Positions 36,660 through 48,094 of a DNA stretch of 64,000 nt are shown here, one piece after another. How positions within the stretch are numbered: position 1 is the first letter of the stretch; the number at the start of each line of letters is the position of its first letter. The position numbers were made by a program, and so were the translations under genes. The notes beneath the pieces are model-generated. The model made no database searches. It saw only the letters and a list, made by a program, of their open reading frames with translations, and had not been told where the DNA came from. The DNA is from Strigops habroptila (Eukaryota > Chordata > Aves > Psittaciformes > Psittacidae): positions 21,400,744 through 21,464,743 of the forward strand of contig NC_044288.2 of the NCBI RefSeq assembly GCF_004027225.2, written 5' to 3'.

Positions 36660-37291
36660 CGGCCGAGGAAGACTCACTCAGGACCCGTGTCATCGCTCTT
36701 CCTCCTGCCCGATCTCGGCTTTGCTGCGGCCACGCTGTGCACGGCTCGCCTCGGGGACCTTGCCAGCAGCGGGGAAAGCCGTGGGGCAGCTGCCGGCGCT
36801 GCGCGGGCGCTCGGGGTGCAGGGGCGGCCCCGCGGGGCTCTCGGCGCTCCTGCCCGTGATTCCATCCCCGGAGCGGTGTGCGCGTGTCCTGCCGCGGGTC
36901 CCACGCGGGCAAGCGCCCGGCAGCAGCGCTTGTGCTCATGGGTCCGAGTGCCGGGGCGAGCCGGCAGTGCCGGCAGCAAGCGGCGGCGAGCGCAGTCCCG
37001 CCTCGGGCCGCAGGGTGGTGCTGCCGGCCAAGGCGATGCAGAGCCGGCTGCGGGAGAGGAGGAGGCTGAGCTCCCACTGGCTCTGCCGAGCAGAGCCCAA
37101 CAGAGTGGAGCCGGGCAGCGGATGTGAGTGGTGCCCCGTGTCATCTGCGGCGGCCGTACTCCGGGCCGCCAGCCAGAGTCAGAGAGAGAAAGGGCGCACG
37201 CCCGCCGCCCCGTCGCTCTGCTGCCGGGCGCCAGTTGCAGCAGAGGACTACGCGGGCGATAACCGACACGGACGCTGCCCGCCGCCCCGCC
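36660..37291 (+). promoter_or_regulatory. P2 promoter region, CpG-rich
   Basis: GC-rich, CpG-dense sequence that aligns along most of its length with the regions before P3, P4 and P5. It contains the shared CTCF-like motif (listed separately) 284 bp before the ATG. No TATA box is evident, which is usual for these promoters. Confidence 0.7.
37008..37034 (+). promoter_or_regulatory. CTCF-like/CSE-like motif of the P2 promoter
   Basis: CCGCAGGGTGGTGCTGCC at 37008-37025, followed by GGCCAAGGC, is identical in all four array promoters. It resembles the CTCF core GGTGGCGCTG, with TG in place of CG. Vertebrate clustered-protocadherin promoters carry such a CTCF-bound conserved sequence element a few hundred bases before the start codon. 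Binding here is inferred. Confidence 0.6.
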
Positions 37292-39733
37292 ATGGCGACC
37301 GCAAGGCAAGTGCTCTGTCTCTGTGCTTTCCTCTCCCTGCTGCACGCTCGCGCTGAGCCCATCCGCTACTCCGTAGCCGAGGAGGGCGAGAGCGGCTCCG
37401 TGGTAGCCAACGTGGCGGAGGACGCGGGGCTGTCCCCGGCGCAGCTCTCGGCTCGCGGCGCCCGCCTGCTCTCGGAGGACGGCCGGCAGCACTTTCGCTT
37501 AGACCGCGCCAGCGGCCGCCTCGTCGTGGGCGAGAGGCTGGACCGCGAGGAGCTGTGCGGGCAGTCCGCTACCTGCACGCTGCCCTTCGAGCTCCTTCTG
37601 TCAAACCCCGTGCAGTTCTTTCGGGTCGAGGTGGCCGTGGAGGACACCAATGACCACGCGCCCGCTTTCCCGGAGGAATGGGTCAATCTTAAGATACTGG
37701 AAACGAGCAACCCGGGGTCGCGTTTTCCTCTGGAGGGTGCTCGGGACCTGGATGTTGGCAGCAACGGCATCCAGGCTTACGGCATTGCTCCCAAGAACGA
37801 GTACTTTAGTGTTGACTTTGGGAGTCGGATTAAGGGCAAAAGGTATGTGGAACTTGTTTTGGAAAAGCCTCTCGACAGAGAGGAGCAGGCAGAGATGGAT
37901 TTCAGTCTCATTGCCATGGATGGGGGCTCTCCACCCAGGAGTGGGACTACCCAAATCCACATTCTCATTCTGGATGCAAACGACAACGCTCCCATCTTCT
38001 CGCAGGAGCTGTATGTTGGGCAGGTTTTGGAAAGTGCCCCAGAGGGCTCTGTGGTTCTCAGAGTAGTGGCAACAGATCGTGATGCAGGGGTGAATGGGGA
38101 AATCTCCTATCAGTTTAGCCAAGCAGGAGACCAGAGCCACTCGGCATTCACAATTGACCCCACAAGCGGTGAAATTAAACTCACAAAGCCTCTGGACTTT
38201 GAGGCAGCAGAGACTCATGAGCTCAGCGTGCGAGCCACAGATGGTGGGGATCTCTCAGCAATCTGCAAAGTGTTGGTGGAAGTGGTAGATGTGAATGACA
38301 ATGCACCGGAGCTGGTGGTCAGTTCCTTTAGCAGTCCCCTCCCTGAGAACGCATTGCCTGGGACGGTAGTCGCCCTCTTTACTGTCAGAGACCGGGATTC
38401 TGGTGCCAATGGGAAGATCTCCTGTGCCCTTGAGGACCAGCTGTCATTCTCCCTACGCCCAACCTATAAGAATTACTTTGAGCTGGTGACTATGAGTGCG
38501 CTGGACCGGGAGGAGACAGCACGGTACATCCTCACAGTCACAGCAGCAGACGCGGGGTCACCTCCTCTCACAACGACCCAGACCTTCACAGTGGACATCT
38601 CCGATGTCAATGACAATGCACCTGTGTTCAACCAGACATCATACACCATGTATGTGCGTGAGAACAATGTCCCCACAGTGCTTGTTGGAACCATAACTGC
38701 TACGGATGCTGACGTGGGGCCCAATGCCAAAGTGACCTATTCCCTGTTGCCAGCCCACCCTGCAGGGCAGCCTTCCTGCTCCTGCATCTCTGTGAACTCT
38801 GAGACTGGGGATGTGTTTGTGCTGCGGCCCCTGGACTATGAGCAGGTGAGGCAGATTGAGGTGTCAGTGAGTGCTTCCGATGCGGGGTCACCTCCTCTCA
38901 GAGCCAACGTCACTGTCCGCATTTCTGTGGTGGATGAGAATGACAATGCCCCACTGGTGCTTTACCCCTCGCAGGACAACAGCCCTCCATCCAGTGAGTT
39001 GGTGCCCATTTCAGCTGAGGCAGGCTACCTCATCACCAAAGTGGTGGCTGTTGATGCTGACTCAGGGCAGAATTCATGGCTCTCGTACCACCTGCTGAGG
39101 GCCACTGATCCCGGGCTGTTTGCGGTGAATGCCCAAAGCGGGGAGGTGCGACTGAGGAGGCCGGTGACAGAGCGAGATGCCGTGAAGCAGAATCTCATTG
39201 TGGTTGTGCGAGACAATGGTAAACCTCCACTGTCAGCCACTGCAGCGCTGAGTGCACTCGTGCTCAGTGACTTCTCAGATGTGCGGCTAACACACAGCAG
39301 CCTGGCCACAGAGGATGATGGCAGCTCCCTGACAACCTATTTAATTATTTCTTTGGTCTTCGTCTCGCTTCTCTTCCTTGTGTTCATAGCAGCCTTCATC
39401 GCTCGCAAGCTGTGCAAGAGAAAGGAGCTGAAGGATGGGCACGTGCTTTATGGTGCCAGCAACTTGCAGAGCAGCCTGGCTGATGCAGCTGCTGCAGGGA
39501 CCCTGCCCCACACCTATTGCTATGAGATCAGCCTCACGACGGGCTCAGGCAACAGCGAGTTCAAGTTCCTGAAGCCCATCCTCCCCAGCCTTCCTCCACA
39601 GCTGCATGCCACAGGTGAGGGCACCAACAATGAACAAGACTTCCCGTGTGGCATTGTCACTGCAGAGGACATGGTACCAGACAACCCTGACATGCTCTCT
39701 GCAGAAGAGTTCAATAGTCTTTCCTTTAACTAG
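37292..39733 (+). CDS. P2: clustered protocadherin, single-exon type
   Basis: Predicted 813-residue type I adhesion protein. The start at 37292 (GCCATGG context) is shared by P3-P5 and precedes a signal peptide [21 protein letters not shown]; the longer in-frame start at 37124 has no counterpart in the paralogues. Order: signal peptide 1-21; EC1 about 22-124 with Cys-X5-Cys CGQSATC (89-95); EC2 to about 235; EC3 to 340; EC4 to 445; EC5 to 555; EC6 to about 668; membrane helix about 682-704; basic stop-transfer [10 protein letters not shown]; tail with SEFKFLKPI. The linker after EC1 reads DTNDHAPAF here, against DINDHAPAF in P3-P5. Sequon NQTS lies at 447. The frame ends in a conserved LSFN-stop. 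By eye EC6 is gamma-A-like, while the stop-terminated layout is beta-like. EC1 is nearly identical to P3-P5; EC2 residues about 164-186 differ. Confidence 0.93.
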   Translation: MATARQVLCLCAFLSLLHARAEPIRYSVAEEGESGSVVANVAEDAGLSPAQLSARGARLLSEDGRQHFRLDRASGRLVVGERLDREELCGQSATCTLPFELLLSNPVQFFRVEVAVEDTNDHAPAFPEEWVNLKILETSNPGSRFPLEGARDLDVGSNGIQAYGIAPKNEYFSVDFGSRIKGKRYVELVLEKPLDREEQAEMDFSLIAMDGGSPPRSGTTQIHILILDANDNAPIFSQELYVGQVLESAPEGSVVLRVVATDRDAGVNGEISYQFSQAGDQSHSAFTIDPTSGEIKLTKPLDFEAAETHELSVRATDGGDLSAICKVLVEVVDVNDNAPELVVSSFSSPLPENALPGTVVALFTVRDRDSGANGKISCALEDQLSFSLRPTYKNYFELVTMSALDREETARYILTVTAADAGSPPLTTTQTFTVDISDVNDNAPVFNQTSYTMYVRENNVPTVLVGTITATDADVGPNAKVTYSLLPAHPAGQPSCSCISVNSETGDVFVLRPLDYEQVRQIEVSVSASDAGSPPLRANVTVRISVVDENDNAPLVLYPSQDNSPPSSELVPISAEAGYLITKVVAVDADSGQNSWLSYHLLRATDPGLFAVNAQSGEVRLRRPVTERDAVKQNLIVVVRDNGKPPLSATAALSALVLSDFSDVRLTHSSLATEDDGSSLTTYLIISLVFVSLLFLVFIAAFIARKLCKRKELKDGHVLYGASNLQSSLADAAAAGTLPHTYCYEISLTTGSGNSEFKFLKPILPSLPPQLHATGEGTNNEQDFPCGIVTAEDMVPDNPDMLSAEEFNSLSFN

Positions 39734-40574
39734 GATGGTGTCAGCACAGACAGAGGCTTCACGTCTCATGAGAGGACGTCATCCCTGCTAGGACCTGTGA
39801 CAATGGGACCTCCAGAGTAAATCTGTATTTACAGTTGGCATCAATGATTTCCCAGAAAGACAAAATGAGAAAAAATATTGACTTCTACAGAAAAAACCCA
39901 ACTAAACCCAATGGAAGAAACTAAAGCTCCCTCACTCAGGAAATGGCATGTTCCAGCTCTATTGCAGCCATTTCTGAAATGCTTTCAGATTGGGATTAGT
40001 ACCAGGACCCCACCTAAGTTCTTGTCTCAGTTGCTGGCAGGCAAGACCATGGACCAGTTCCCCTGCGCTGTAACACAATGGTGCAGTCCGGCAGGCAGAC
40101 TACAACCTCATTGGAATGCATGTAGCCCCCCTTGTGGGTTAGGAAAGCAAGAACGTTGTGAGTACTGTGTGACAAGGTGGTGTGAACATGGGGCTCTTTC
40201 TCCTCTGGTTTCTGAATGCCTTTGTCTGAGATGGGTGTGCTCTGTGTGTTTTTCCTTCTAGACACTGTGTCTGTCCATAAAGTGGTTATGTGTCTGCCTA
40301 TGCTGCACAAGGGCTTCCCATCAAAGCAGGCAGTTGCTCACATCCAGCCATTGCATATCCTTCCAGCAAAGAAGAAAGTTGTTTTGACCTTTTGAGTACA
40401 GCAGTCTCATCGTCCTTAAGGGAGACCCGTAAAACATTTGAGGTCTTCCTTTGGCCCGTAATGGATGGTTGTGTGGACTGTTTCCTTTGGATTGCCAGGA
40501 GAATAAAACAGCACAACTGATGTTGGATAAAGTGTAATGGACCAGAATAGACTAGACTAAGACTGGACTAGAAT
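39734..40574 (+). other. 3' flank of P2 with possible poly(A) signal
   Basis: Sequence after the stop aligns with the flanks of P3 and P4 but with more substitutions and indels than the coding part. An AATAAA lies at 40502-40507, about 770 bp past the stop, and could end the transcript. No other gene is seen. Confidence 0.45.
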
Positions 40575-41745
40575 CATTTAATTTTAAAGGGATCTACAAC
40601 AATCATTTGATCCAACTGCTTGACCACTTCAGGGCTGACCAAAAGTTAAAGCATGTTTTTAATGGCATTGTACAAATGCCTGTTAAACACTGGCAGGCTT
40701 GGGGCACCAGCCCCAGCTCTAGGAAGCCTGTTCCAGTGTTTGGCCACCTTTTCAGGAGATAAATGATTCCCAGTATCAAGTCTAATCCTCCACTGGTGTG
40801 ACTTTGAACGTTATCCACTCATCCTACCACTGGATATGAGGGAGAATAGCTCAGTGCCTCCCTCTCCACTTCCCCTCCTTAGGGAGCTGACCCTCACTTG
40901 CTACTTCAACTGTGGCACTCAGCACAGCACAGAGTACTCAAGGTGGGGCCATACCAATGCTGAATGCAGTGGGATACTCACATCTTGTGAGTGGCTGGTT
41001 GTGCTGTGTTTGAAGCCCACAGGATGCAGTTTGCCCTATTGGCTGCCGGGGCACACTACTGGCTGCTACTGAGCCTACTGCCCACCAGTACCCCCAGCAG
41101 CTCCCTTTCTGCAGGGCTGCCCTCCAGCCTCTGCTTGCCCAATTTTCACTAAAATCCAGAAAAACTACAGTGACAACCTTCCCTTCATCAAGGAGGCAGG
41201 TGACCTTAGTGCCAAGTATGATCTTCTCCATATGTTTTCCAGGAGCTGAGGTGAGAGTAACAGGTCTGTAGTTGCTTGTGTCTTTCCTCATGCCATTCCT
41301 TCTTGCAGACTGAAAGAATATTGGCTAGCTGCTAGTCAGAAAGCTCAGGGGACTGGGCAGCCCTGGGGTGGATGATTTAATTAAAATGTGAGGTAAGAAA
41401 AGCACTGAATGGCTTCTCTTCTCCTTCCTCTCTCTTCCCCAGGGAGGGACCACCTTCCAGGAGTACTAGTTTAATGTTTGCTTTTGACCTCCTCTTGCTG
41501 TAAACATACTTGAAAAAGCCATTCTTGTTGTCTAACGAAACACTGTCCAGTTTCAACTCAAATCGAGTTTTGATGTTTTGTGTCTTCTCCCTGCATACAT
41601 GAGCAGAGCTCTGCAAGCCTCCTGCAAAGCCTGTCCTTTCTTCCAGAGATCATACAATTTCTTCTTCCTCTGGAGCTTCACAAAGAATTCCCTATTCAGC
41701 CAGGCTGGTCTTCTGCCCCTCATGATTGACTTTTGGCACATGGAA
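40575..41745 (-). mobile_element. CR1 LINE, minus strand, internally deleted (unit A copy)
   Basis: On the minus strand, from 41745 downwards, there are recognisable CR1 ORF2 pieces: 'RRPAWLNREF' and 'KKLYDLWKKGQAL' (region between endonuclease and RT), 'KNGFFKYVYSKR', then RT motif 'NYRPVTLTSAPGKHMEKI' near 41260 and 'VVFLDFS' near 41150. The middle of RT, including the catalytic region, is missing, and the sequence resumes in the C-terminal part ('KRPNTGTGF'-type 3' words near 40700). Frames are broken. The same deletion junction is present in units B and C, so insertion and deletion came before the duplications. Confidence 0.85.
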
Positions 41746-43004
41746 TTGCCTGCTTATAGAACGCAATTGAACAGAGTAGTGAGAGTATGTTCCTTGTCCT
41801 GGGTCGGATTGTAGGGAAACTCCACAAGTTGCTTCAAGGGTTTTTTTCTGAAGGTAGACTCAAGATGAAATCTGAAAAGGGACTTTGGGTTTGGCCTTGT
41901 TATTGTTGTTTCTGAATACAGAGGTTTCTTGATGGGAGTGGAAAGAGGTATTGTTATGATTTGCTGTGTTTTTTATTAGACAATTGCATTCTCCTTTTTG
42001 CCTTTTCTTCTTCTCCTCTGTGAACTCTGTTTGAGTACTGTATTGCATCTTCCTCTCAAGAAGGACTCTCTCACCCATGTATAATAGCAGATTGTTTGAA
42101 TGAAGGCATTGTGTCATGGGATATTTGGAAACTCTCACACTGTGTTGTGCAGCAGTTGTAAACCATGCTGTTGTAACATGGGAGACCCTTGTGTGTAAAA
42201 GCAATATAAAGAGAACATCCAAATGCTTTGTGTGGAGCCAGTAGTCATTGTAGAGCTGTTCTTTCTGGTAAAGCTCTGTCACAGATTCCAAAGGGCCAGG
42301 AGTGTTTTTCCCATGTTGTCCATTGCCTGAGGTTGTGTTGAGTGGGTACATTTCTTGAGTTGGGAGATGTTGCCATCAGAGCCTTCAGGAAAGTTGTGGG
42401 GAACAGGAAATTGCTGGCAGGCCTCTATGGATCTCCTCGGTACTGACTATCTTGCTGTGATGGGGCAGAGCTATTTGTAGATTGGGGCAACCTGTCCCCT
42501 ACCTTCCCAGAGACCCAGTTCTGCCTTGGTGGGAGGTGGGGAGAGTGACCATCTTAACTCTTGTGACAGCTCCAGCTGCAGATGACAACTGTGAGGCTTT
42601 TCAGAGGAAAGTGTTTGTGACACTAAAGTTGTAGGAGTTTCAGAAGATGGATGTCACAAAAATGGCATCCCTGTTCCTTTGGAAGTGTTTGAGGTGGCAC
42701 CAAGAGCATTTGGTAAGCAAAACCAGCGACCAGGGAGAGGCTTCTCTCCGGAAATGTCTTGGTCTTCACAGGCAAGTGCTCCAGCCTCATCGCCCAAGCC
42801 ACAGAAGGCAAGTCGTGGACTGGGAGAATGACCACCTACTGTATAGAACACCAGGTTTGAGACCATCTAAAGGAACATGAAGATGCAGAAATACATGGGA
42901 CCTGAAGAGATGTAATAGTCAAGATATTATCCATCATATTTCAGAAGTCATGTCAGCCAGGATAAGATCCCAGTGACAGAAAAATGGGAAACATAACCCT
43001 CATA
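41746..43004. other. Intergenic spacer of unit A
   Basis: No gene supported. The sequence recurs in units B and C with small changes. A 163-codon minus-strand frame (41860-42351) is not kept open in the other units, which argues that it is chance. Confidence 0.6.
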
Positions 43005-43897
43005 TTTTCAAAGGGAAAAAGAGCCAGGGAACTACAGGCTGATCAGTCTCACCTTACTGCCCAGTAAGATTATGCACCAGAACCACCCGGAATGCGTGCT
43101 AAGGGTCATGGAATGTAAAGATGTGATTGGTGCCTGCCAACATGACCTCACTAATGTTCTTGAACAATTTGATTGCCTTCCACAATGGAGTTATGACATT
43201 GGTGCATAAGAGAAGAGCAAATGCTGTCATCTACCTGGACTTGCGTAAAGACTTGACACTGTCCCATATTACATCCTTCTTCTTAAACTGGAGAAGTATT
43301 TATATGATGGATGGATCACTTGGTGGATATGGAATCGGAAGGATGATTGCTCTCAAAGATTTGTGGTTAATGGCTCTATGTCCAAGTGAGAAGTGGTGTT
43401 GGTTGATGCAAAGCTAAATGTGACCCAGCAAGGCATGCTTCCAGCTTTTAGGCTGACTACATATGAAGGACATGGATCTGTTGGAGTGAGTCCACAGGAG
43501 TGCCAGGAAGATGATCAGATGACTGGAGCACTGCTCCTATGATAAAACCCTGAGAGAGTTGGGGTTGTTCAGCCTGGAGAAGTGAGGGTTCGAGGCTGCT
43601 TTAGAGCAGTCTTCCGAAAGGAGGAGTGCAAGCGTGTCTAGTGATAGGACAGCTGGTAAAGGCTTTAAATTGAAAGAGGGTAGATATAGATTAGATATTA
43701 GGAAGAAGTTCTTTCTTGTGAGGCTGGCAATGGTCTGGAACAAGTGTTTCGATGTCTCACCCCTTGCCAGGTTGGATGGGGCTTTGAGCAACCTTGACTA
43801 GTAGAATGTGTCCCTGGCCATTGGAGGGTGTTCAGAACTAGATGAGCTTTAATGTCCCTTCCAAGCCAAACCATTCTTGGATTCTAGGATTCTATGA
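43005..43897 (+). mobile_element. CR1 LINE, plus strand, internally deleted (unit A copy)
   Basis: Begins in RT ('agccagggaactacaggctgatcagtctcacc'), continues through words matching 'ctacctggacttgcg...gacactgtcccatattacatcc' and 'gtttgtggttaatggctctatgtccaagtg'-like sequence near 43370. It then jumps over the rest of RT to 'gttggttgatgcaaagct' and on to the 3' end, with 'gagagagttggggttgttcagcctggagaag' near 43555 and a terminal ATTCTATGA at about 43888-43896. No intact frame. Confidence 0.88.
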
Positions 43898-43989
43898 AAT
43901 GCAGAGGCCTACAGCCATACCTTCTGGAAGGCCCTGATAAAAAGGTAAGTGCTGAGCAAAGACTCTACTATCCAGTCAAGCTGAGCAGA

Positions 43990-44290
43990 AACATAGAATC
44001 ATCTGGGATGGTCCTTGAGATCCTTGAGACCATCAAGTCTGGTATTATTTAGCAGTGCTAAGGGCATCACAAAATCATGTCCCAGAGTGCCACATCCAGG
44101 AATGGTGACTCCACCACTTCCCTAGGAAGTCTGTGCCAACACTTGACAAGCCTTTTGGTGAAGAAGTGTCTCCTAACATCCAATCTAGACCTTCCTGGCA
44201 CAAACTGGGGCCATTTCTTCGTGTTGTGTCACTTCTTACTTGCAAGAAGAGACTGACCGCAGCCTCACTACAATCTCTTTTCAGGCACAG
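43990..44290 (-). mobile_element. CR1 LINE 3' piece, minus strand (unit A copy)
   Basis: Starts with 'atagaatcatctgggatggtccttgaga', the reverse complement of a CR1 3' tail, and continues through 'ccacttccctaggaagtctgtgcca', 'ttttggtgaagaagtgtctcctaacatccaatctagacc' and 'ctcactacaatctcttttcagg', all reverse complements of the CR1 3' region. It is a second, oppositely oriented insertion adjoining the plus-strand copy. Confidence 0.8.
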
Positions 44291-44968
44291 GCCTTGGCTG
44301 TCTTGTGCTGTGTTTTGTTGCACAAATCCTTGGGTAGAAGTCAAAATTCATCTCATTGTAAATGAGGAACCTTCAGGCAGCACCTACTTGCTACTGGTGA
44401 GAAAGCCACCTGTGAGCAATGAGTCTTCAAGGGAATTTCTTTTCCTGGGACAGTGGAAATGAATAGAAACTGCCCTCTGACAGGAAAGCTCTAAACTGGC
44501 TTGAAGAGCTGACATGGGAGTACTCTCTCTTTTCCCTGAGTGGGGTCTGCCTGACAAGCAGTTTGTGTCTGGAGTCCTGTGTGAAGCTACTCTGCTCAGG
44601 GTTCTCCACATCTAAGGGGATATAAGATTATGGATGCTAATCTCCTCCAAGAGTGACAACTGTAACAAAGGGGGTTGTGAAAGACATTTGGGAGAGTAGA
44701 TGTGTCTCTTCTCCAGAGATCACAAGGAACCAGCACCTCCTGGTGTAAATTGCAGCTTCTTGACTCGTTCCAGCTGCATGGGCCAGGTGTCTGATGCAGT
44801 GCATAACTAGAGGATGTATCACAGTTTCTACCCAAGGAGATGAGGGAAGCCTTTTCCTGTCATTTGAGAACGTGCACGCACTGCTGAACTTTCCCGCGGG
44901 CTCTTGGGAGACGCCCTTTAAGAAGCATTGTAGTGGGCAGGAGGGGTCAGAGAGACTAATCTGGGCGC
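44291..44968. other. Spacer before unit B
   Basis: Non-coding sequence that recurs before P4 and P5. It becomes GC-rich after about 44880 where the P3 promoter begins. A 342-codon minus-strand open frame (44637-45665) crosses this spacer and the promoter but is a GC-composition artefact. Confidence 0.55.
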
Positions 44969-45035
44969 AGGCACGTCTCGTGCCTCTGCAAGCACCACCA
45001 CGCTCGGCATCGCCCTTCTGGGCGGCTCCTCCGCC
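44969..45035 (+). pseudogene. Relict EC6 scrap before P3
   Basis: About 60 bases aligning with the EC6 end of P1 and of the pseudogene near 36.55 kb, around a run corresponding to 'STTTLGI'. It is too short and shifted to code. It marks the left end of unit B. Confidence 0.6.
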
Positions 45036-45652
45036 GTCTCCCGCCAGCTCTGCTCCGCTCCTGCGTGTCGGGCCTCGGCTTTGAGGTGGCCACGCTGTAC
45101 GCGGCTCGCCTCTGGGATCTCGCCAGCCGCCTGCTGCCCTGGCCAGAAGCCCGGATGCTCGTTGTGCAGCGGCGGCCCCGCGGGGCTTTCGGCGAGGTGT
45201 GTGCGCATCCTGCGGCGGGGACCCAACGCGGGCGAGCGGCCGGCTGCTGCGTGTGTGAGCACGGGTGTGTGTGCTGGGGCGAGCAGACAGCTCGGGAAGA
45301 GGGCGGCTGCGGGCGCAGTCCCGCCTTGGTCCGCAGGGTGGTGCTGCCGGCCAAGGCGATGGAGAGCGGCTGCGGCAGGGGAGGCGGCTGAGCTCACACT
45401 GGCTCTGCCCAGAACAACGCAGGCGTACCCAGACGAACCGAATCCACTCGAGCCGTGCAGAGCCGAGCAGCGGAGACGAGCGGAGCCCCGTACCATCCGC
45501 TGGCGGGTTAAAGCGGCCGCGCTCCGAGCCGACAGCCGGAGTCAAAGAGACGAACGGCGCACGCCTACCGCCCCGTCGCGCTTCTGCCGGGCGCCGCTTG
45601 CCCCAGAGGACTGCGAGCGACCCCCGACACGGAGGCTTCCCTCTGCCCCGCC
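45036..45652 (+). promoter_or_regulatory. P3 promoter region, CpG-rich
   Basis: CpG-dense sequence aligned with the P2, P4 and P5 promoters. The CTCF-like motif CCGCAGGGTGGTGCTGCC lies at 45331-45348, 322 bp before the ATG. The 100-200 bp just before the ATG differ among paralogues more than the coding start does. Confidence 0.65.
45331..45357 (+). promoter_or_regulatory. CTCF-like/CSE-like motif of the P3 promoter
   Basis: Identical 18-base core to the P2, P4 and P5 promoters, followed by GGCCAAGGC. See the P2 entry for the comparison with the CTCF core. The binding role is inferred. Confidence 0.6.
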
Positions 45653-48094
45653 ATGGCGACCGCAAGGCAAGTGCTCTGTCTCTGTGCTTTCCTCTCCCTG
45701 CTGCACGCTCGCGCTGAGCCCATCCGCTACTCCGTAGCCGAGGAGGGCGAGAGCGGCTCCGTGGTAGCCAACGTGGCGGAGGACGCGGGGCTGTCCCCGG
45801 CGCAGCTCTCGGCTCGCGGCGCCCGCCTGCTCTCGGAGGACGGCCGGCAGCACTTTCGCTTAGACCGCGCCAGCGGCCGCCTCGTCGTGGGCGAGCGGCT
45901 GGACCGCGAGGAGCTGTGCGGGCAGTCCGCTACCTGCACGCTGCCCTTCGAGCTCCTGCTGTCAAACCCCGTGCAGTTCTTTCGGGTCGAGGTGGCCGTG
46001 GAGGACATCAATGACCACGCGCCCGCTTTCCCGGAGGAATGGGTCAATCTTAAGATACTGGAAACGAGCAACCCGGGGTCGCGTTTTCCTCTGGAGGGTG
46101 CTCGGGACCTGGATGTTGGCAGCAACGGCATCCAGGCTTACAACATTGTTCCTGAGAACAAGTATTTTACTGTTTCCTATAGGAGTCGAATTAATGATGA
46201 CAGATACGTTGAACTTATTTTGGAACAGCCACTTGACAGAGAGGAGCAGGCAGAGATGGATTTCACTCTCATTGCTGTGGATGGGGGCTCTCCACCCAGG
46301 AGTGGGACCACCCAAATCCACATTGTTGTTCTAGATGTAAATGACAATGCCCCCATCTTCTCGCAGGAGCTGTATGTCGGGGAGGTTTTGGAAAATGCCC
46401 CGAAGGGCTCTGTGGTTCTCAGAATAGTGGCAACTGATAGTGATGCAGGAGTTAATGGGGACATTTCCTATCAGTTCAGCCAAGCAGGAGGCCAGAGCCA
46501 CTCGGCATTCACAATTGACCCCACAAGCGGTGAAATTAAACTCACAAAGCCTCTGGACTTTGAGGCAGCAGAAAATTATGAGCTTAGAGTGAGGGCCACA
46601 GATGGCGGGGGCCTTTCAGCAATCTGCAAAGTGTTGGTGGAGGTGGTGGATGTGAATGACAATGCACCAGAGCTGGTGGTCAGTTCCTTTAGCAGTCCCC
46701 TCCCTGAGAACGCATTGCCTGGGACAGTGGTCGCCCTCTTTACTGTCAGGGACCAGGATTCTGGTGCCAATGGGAAGATCTCCTGTGCCCTTGAGGACCA
46801 GCTGTCATTCTCCCTACGCCCAACCTATAAGAACTACTTTGAGCTGGTGACCGTGAGTGCGCTGGACCGGGAGGAGACAGCACGGTACATCCTCACAGTC
46901 ACAGCAGCAGACGCGGGATCACCTCCTCTCACAACGACCCAGACCTTCACAGTGGACATCTCCGATGTCAATGACAATGCACCTGTGTTCAACCAGACAT
47001 CATACACCATGTATGTGCGTGAGAACAATGTCCCCACGGTGCTTGTTGGAACCATAACTGCTACGGATGCTGACGTGGGGCCCAATGCCAAAGTGACCTA
47101 TTCCCTGTTGCCAGCCCACCCTGCAGGGCAGCCTTCCTGCTCCTGCATCTCTGTGAACTCTGAGACTGGGGATGTGTTTGTGCTGCGGCCTCTGGACTAT
47201 GAGCAGGTGAGGCAGATCGAGGTCTTGGTGAGTGCCTCCGATGCGGGTTCACCTCCTCTCAGTGCCAATGTCACCATCCGCCTTGTTGTAGTGGATGAGA
47301 ATGACAATGCCCCACTGGTGCTGTACCCCTCGCAGGAGAGCAGCCCTTCATCCAGTGAGCTGGTGCCCGTTTCGGCTGAGGCAGGCTACCTCATCACCAA
47401 AGTGGTGGCCGTTGATGCAGACTCAGGGCAGAACTCATGGCTCTCGTACCACTTGCTGAGAGCCACCGATCCCGGGCTGTTTGTGGTGGGTGCCCAAAGT
47501 GGGGAGGTGCGACTGAGGAGGCTGGTGACAGAGAGAGACGCCATGAAGCAGAATCTCATTGTGGTTGTGCGAGACAATGGTAAACCTCCACTGTCAGCCA
47601 CTGCAGCGCTGAGTGCACTCATGCTCAGTGACTTCTCAGATGTGCGGCTAACACACAGCAGCCTGGCCACAGAAGATGACAGCAGCTCCCTGACAACCTA
47701 TTTAATTATTTCTTTGGTCTTCGTCTCACTCCTCTTCCTCGTGTCCACAGCAGCCTTCATCACTTGCAAGGTGTGTAAGAGAAAGGAGCTGAAGGATGGG
47801 CACGTGCTTTATGGTGCCAGCAACTTGCAGAGCAGCCTGGCTGATGCAACTGCTACAGGGACCCTGCCCCACGCCTATTGCTATGAGATCAGCCTCACGA
47901 CGGGCTCGGGCAACAGCGAGTTCAAGTTCCTGAAACCCATCGTCCCCAACCTGCCACCACAGCTCCATGCCGCAGGTGAGGGCGCCAACAATGAACAAGA
48001 CTTCCCGTGTGGCATTGTCACTGCAGAGGACATGGTACCAGACAACCCTGACATGCTCTCTGCAGAAGAGTTCAATAGTCTTTCCTTTAACTAG
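45653..48094 (+). CDS. P3: clustered protocadherin, single-exon type
   Basis: Predicted 813 residues, same layout as P2: signal peptide 1-21, six EC domains with linkers [18 protein letters not shown] (228-236), DVNDNAPEL (333-341), DVNDNAPVF (438-446) and DENDNAPLV (548-556), membrane helix about 682-704, and a tail ending LSFN-stop. Over the signal peptide and EC1 it differs from P2 by about three bases. The EC2 block (164-186) is its own: [16 protein letters not shown] then [14 protein letters not shown], the most divergent of the four. EC3 begins [16 protein letters not shown]. The stop-transfer segment reads [11 protein letters not shown], so there is an extra cysteine at the membrane edge where P2 has Ala-Arg. 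A donor-like GCAG|GTGAGG sits in the tail in phase 1. AATAAA follows at 49026. Adhesion and isoform-recognition role inferred from family. Confidence 0.93.
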   Translation: MATARQVLCLCAFLSLLHARAEPIRYSVAEEGESGSVVANVAEDAGLSPAQLSARGARLLSEDGRQHFRLDRASGRLVVGERLDREELCGQSATCTLPFELLLSNPVQFFRVEVAVEDINDHAPAFPEEWVNLKILETSNPGSRFPLEGARDLDVGSNGIQAYNIVPENKYFTVSYRSRINDDRYVELILEQPLDREEQAEMDFTLIAVDGGSPPRSGTTQIHIVVLDVNDNAPIFSQELYVGEVLENAPKGSVVLRIVATDSDAGVNGDISYQFSQAGGQSHSAFTIDPTSGEIKLTKPLDFEAAENYELRVRATDGGGLSAICKVLVEVVDVNDNAPELVVSSFSSPLPENALPGTVVALFTVRDQDSGANGKISCALEDQLSFSLRPTYKNYFELVTVSALDREETARYILTVTAADAGSPPLTTTQTFTVDISDVNDNAPVFNQTSYTMYVRENNVPTVLVGTITATDADVGPNAKVTYSLLPAHPAGQPSCSCISVNSETGDVFVLRPLDYEQVRQIEVLVSASDAGSPPLSANVTIRLVVVDENDNAPLVLYPSQESSPSSSELVPVSAEAGYLITKVVAVDADSGQNSWLSYHLLRATDPGLFVVGAQSGEVRLRRLVTERDAMKQNLIVVVRDNGKPPLSATAALSALMLSDFSDVRLTHSSLATEDDSSSLTTYLIISLVFVSLLFLVSTAAFITCKVCKRKELKDGHVLYGASNLQSSLADATATGTLPHAYCYEISLTTGSGNSEFKFLKPIVPNLPPQLHAAGEGANNEQDFPCGIVTAEDMVPDNPDMLSAEEFNSLSFN

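Larger units (their letters stand above)
36541..44968 (+). repeat. Tandem segmental duplication unit A (about 8.4 kb, carries P2)
   Basis: The unit runs from the relict EC6 scrap (anchor word GGCAT at 36576) to the equivalent scrap before P3 (GGCAT at 45006), a spacing of 8430 bp. In order it holds the GC-rich promoter, P2, a minus CR1, unique-looking spacer, a plus CR1, a minus CR1 piece and the next upstream spacer. The same order recurs in units B and C. Boundaries were chosen where the EC6 homology starts and are approximate. Confidence 0.85.

Noticed and set aside
37124-37291. Upstream in-frame start for P2 (and at 54097 for P4)
   Set aside because: The extensions are not shared among paralogues and would bury the signal peptide; the common MATARQ start has a good context.
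36256-37356. 366-codon plus-strand open frame over the pseudogene and P2 promoter
   Set aside because: It joins one frame of a broken EC6 to promoter sequence and ends inside the P2 signal-peptide region in another frame. It is not a protein.
43127-43417. 96-codon plus-strand frame and its unit B relatives as a host gene
   Set aside because: These are decayed CR1 reverse-transcriptase words, not a host protein.
44637-45665. 342-codon minus-strand open frame over the P3 promoter
   Set aside because: CpG-island artefact. Equivalent frames at the other promoters are broken at different places.
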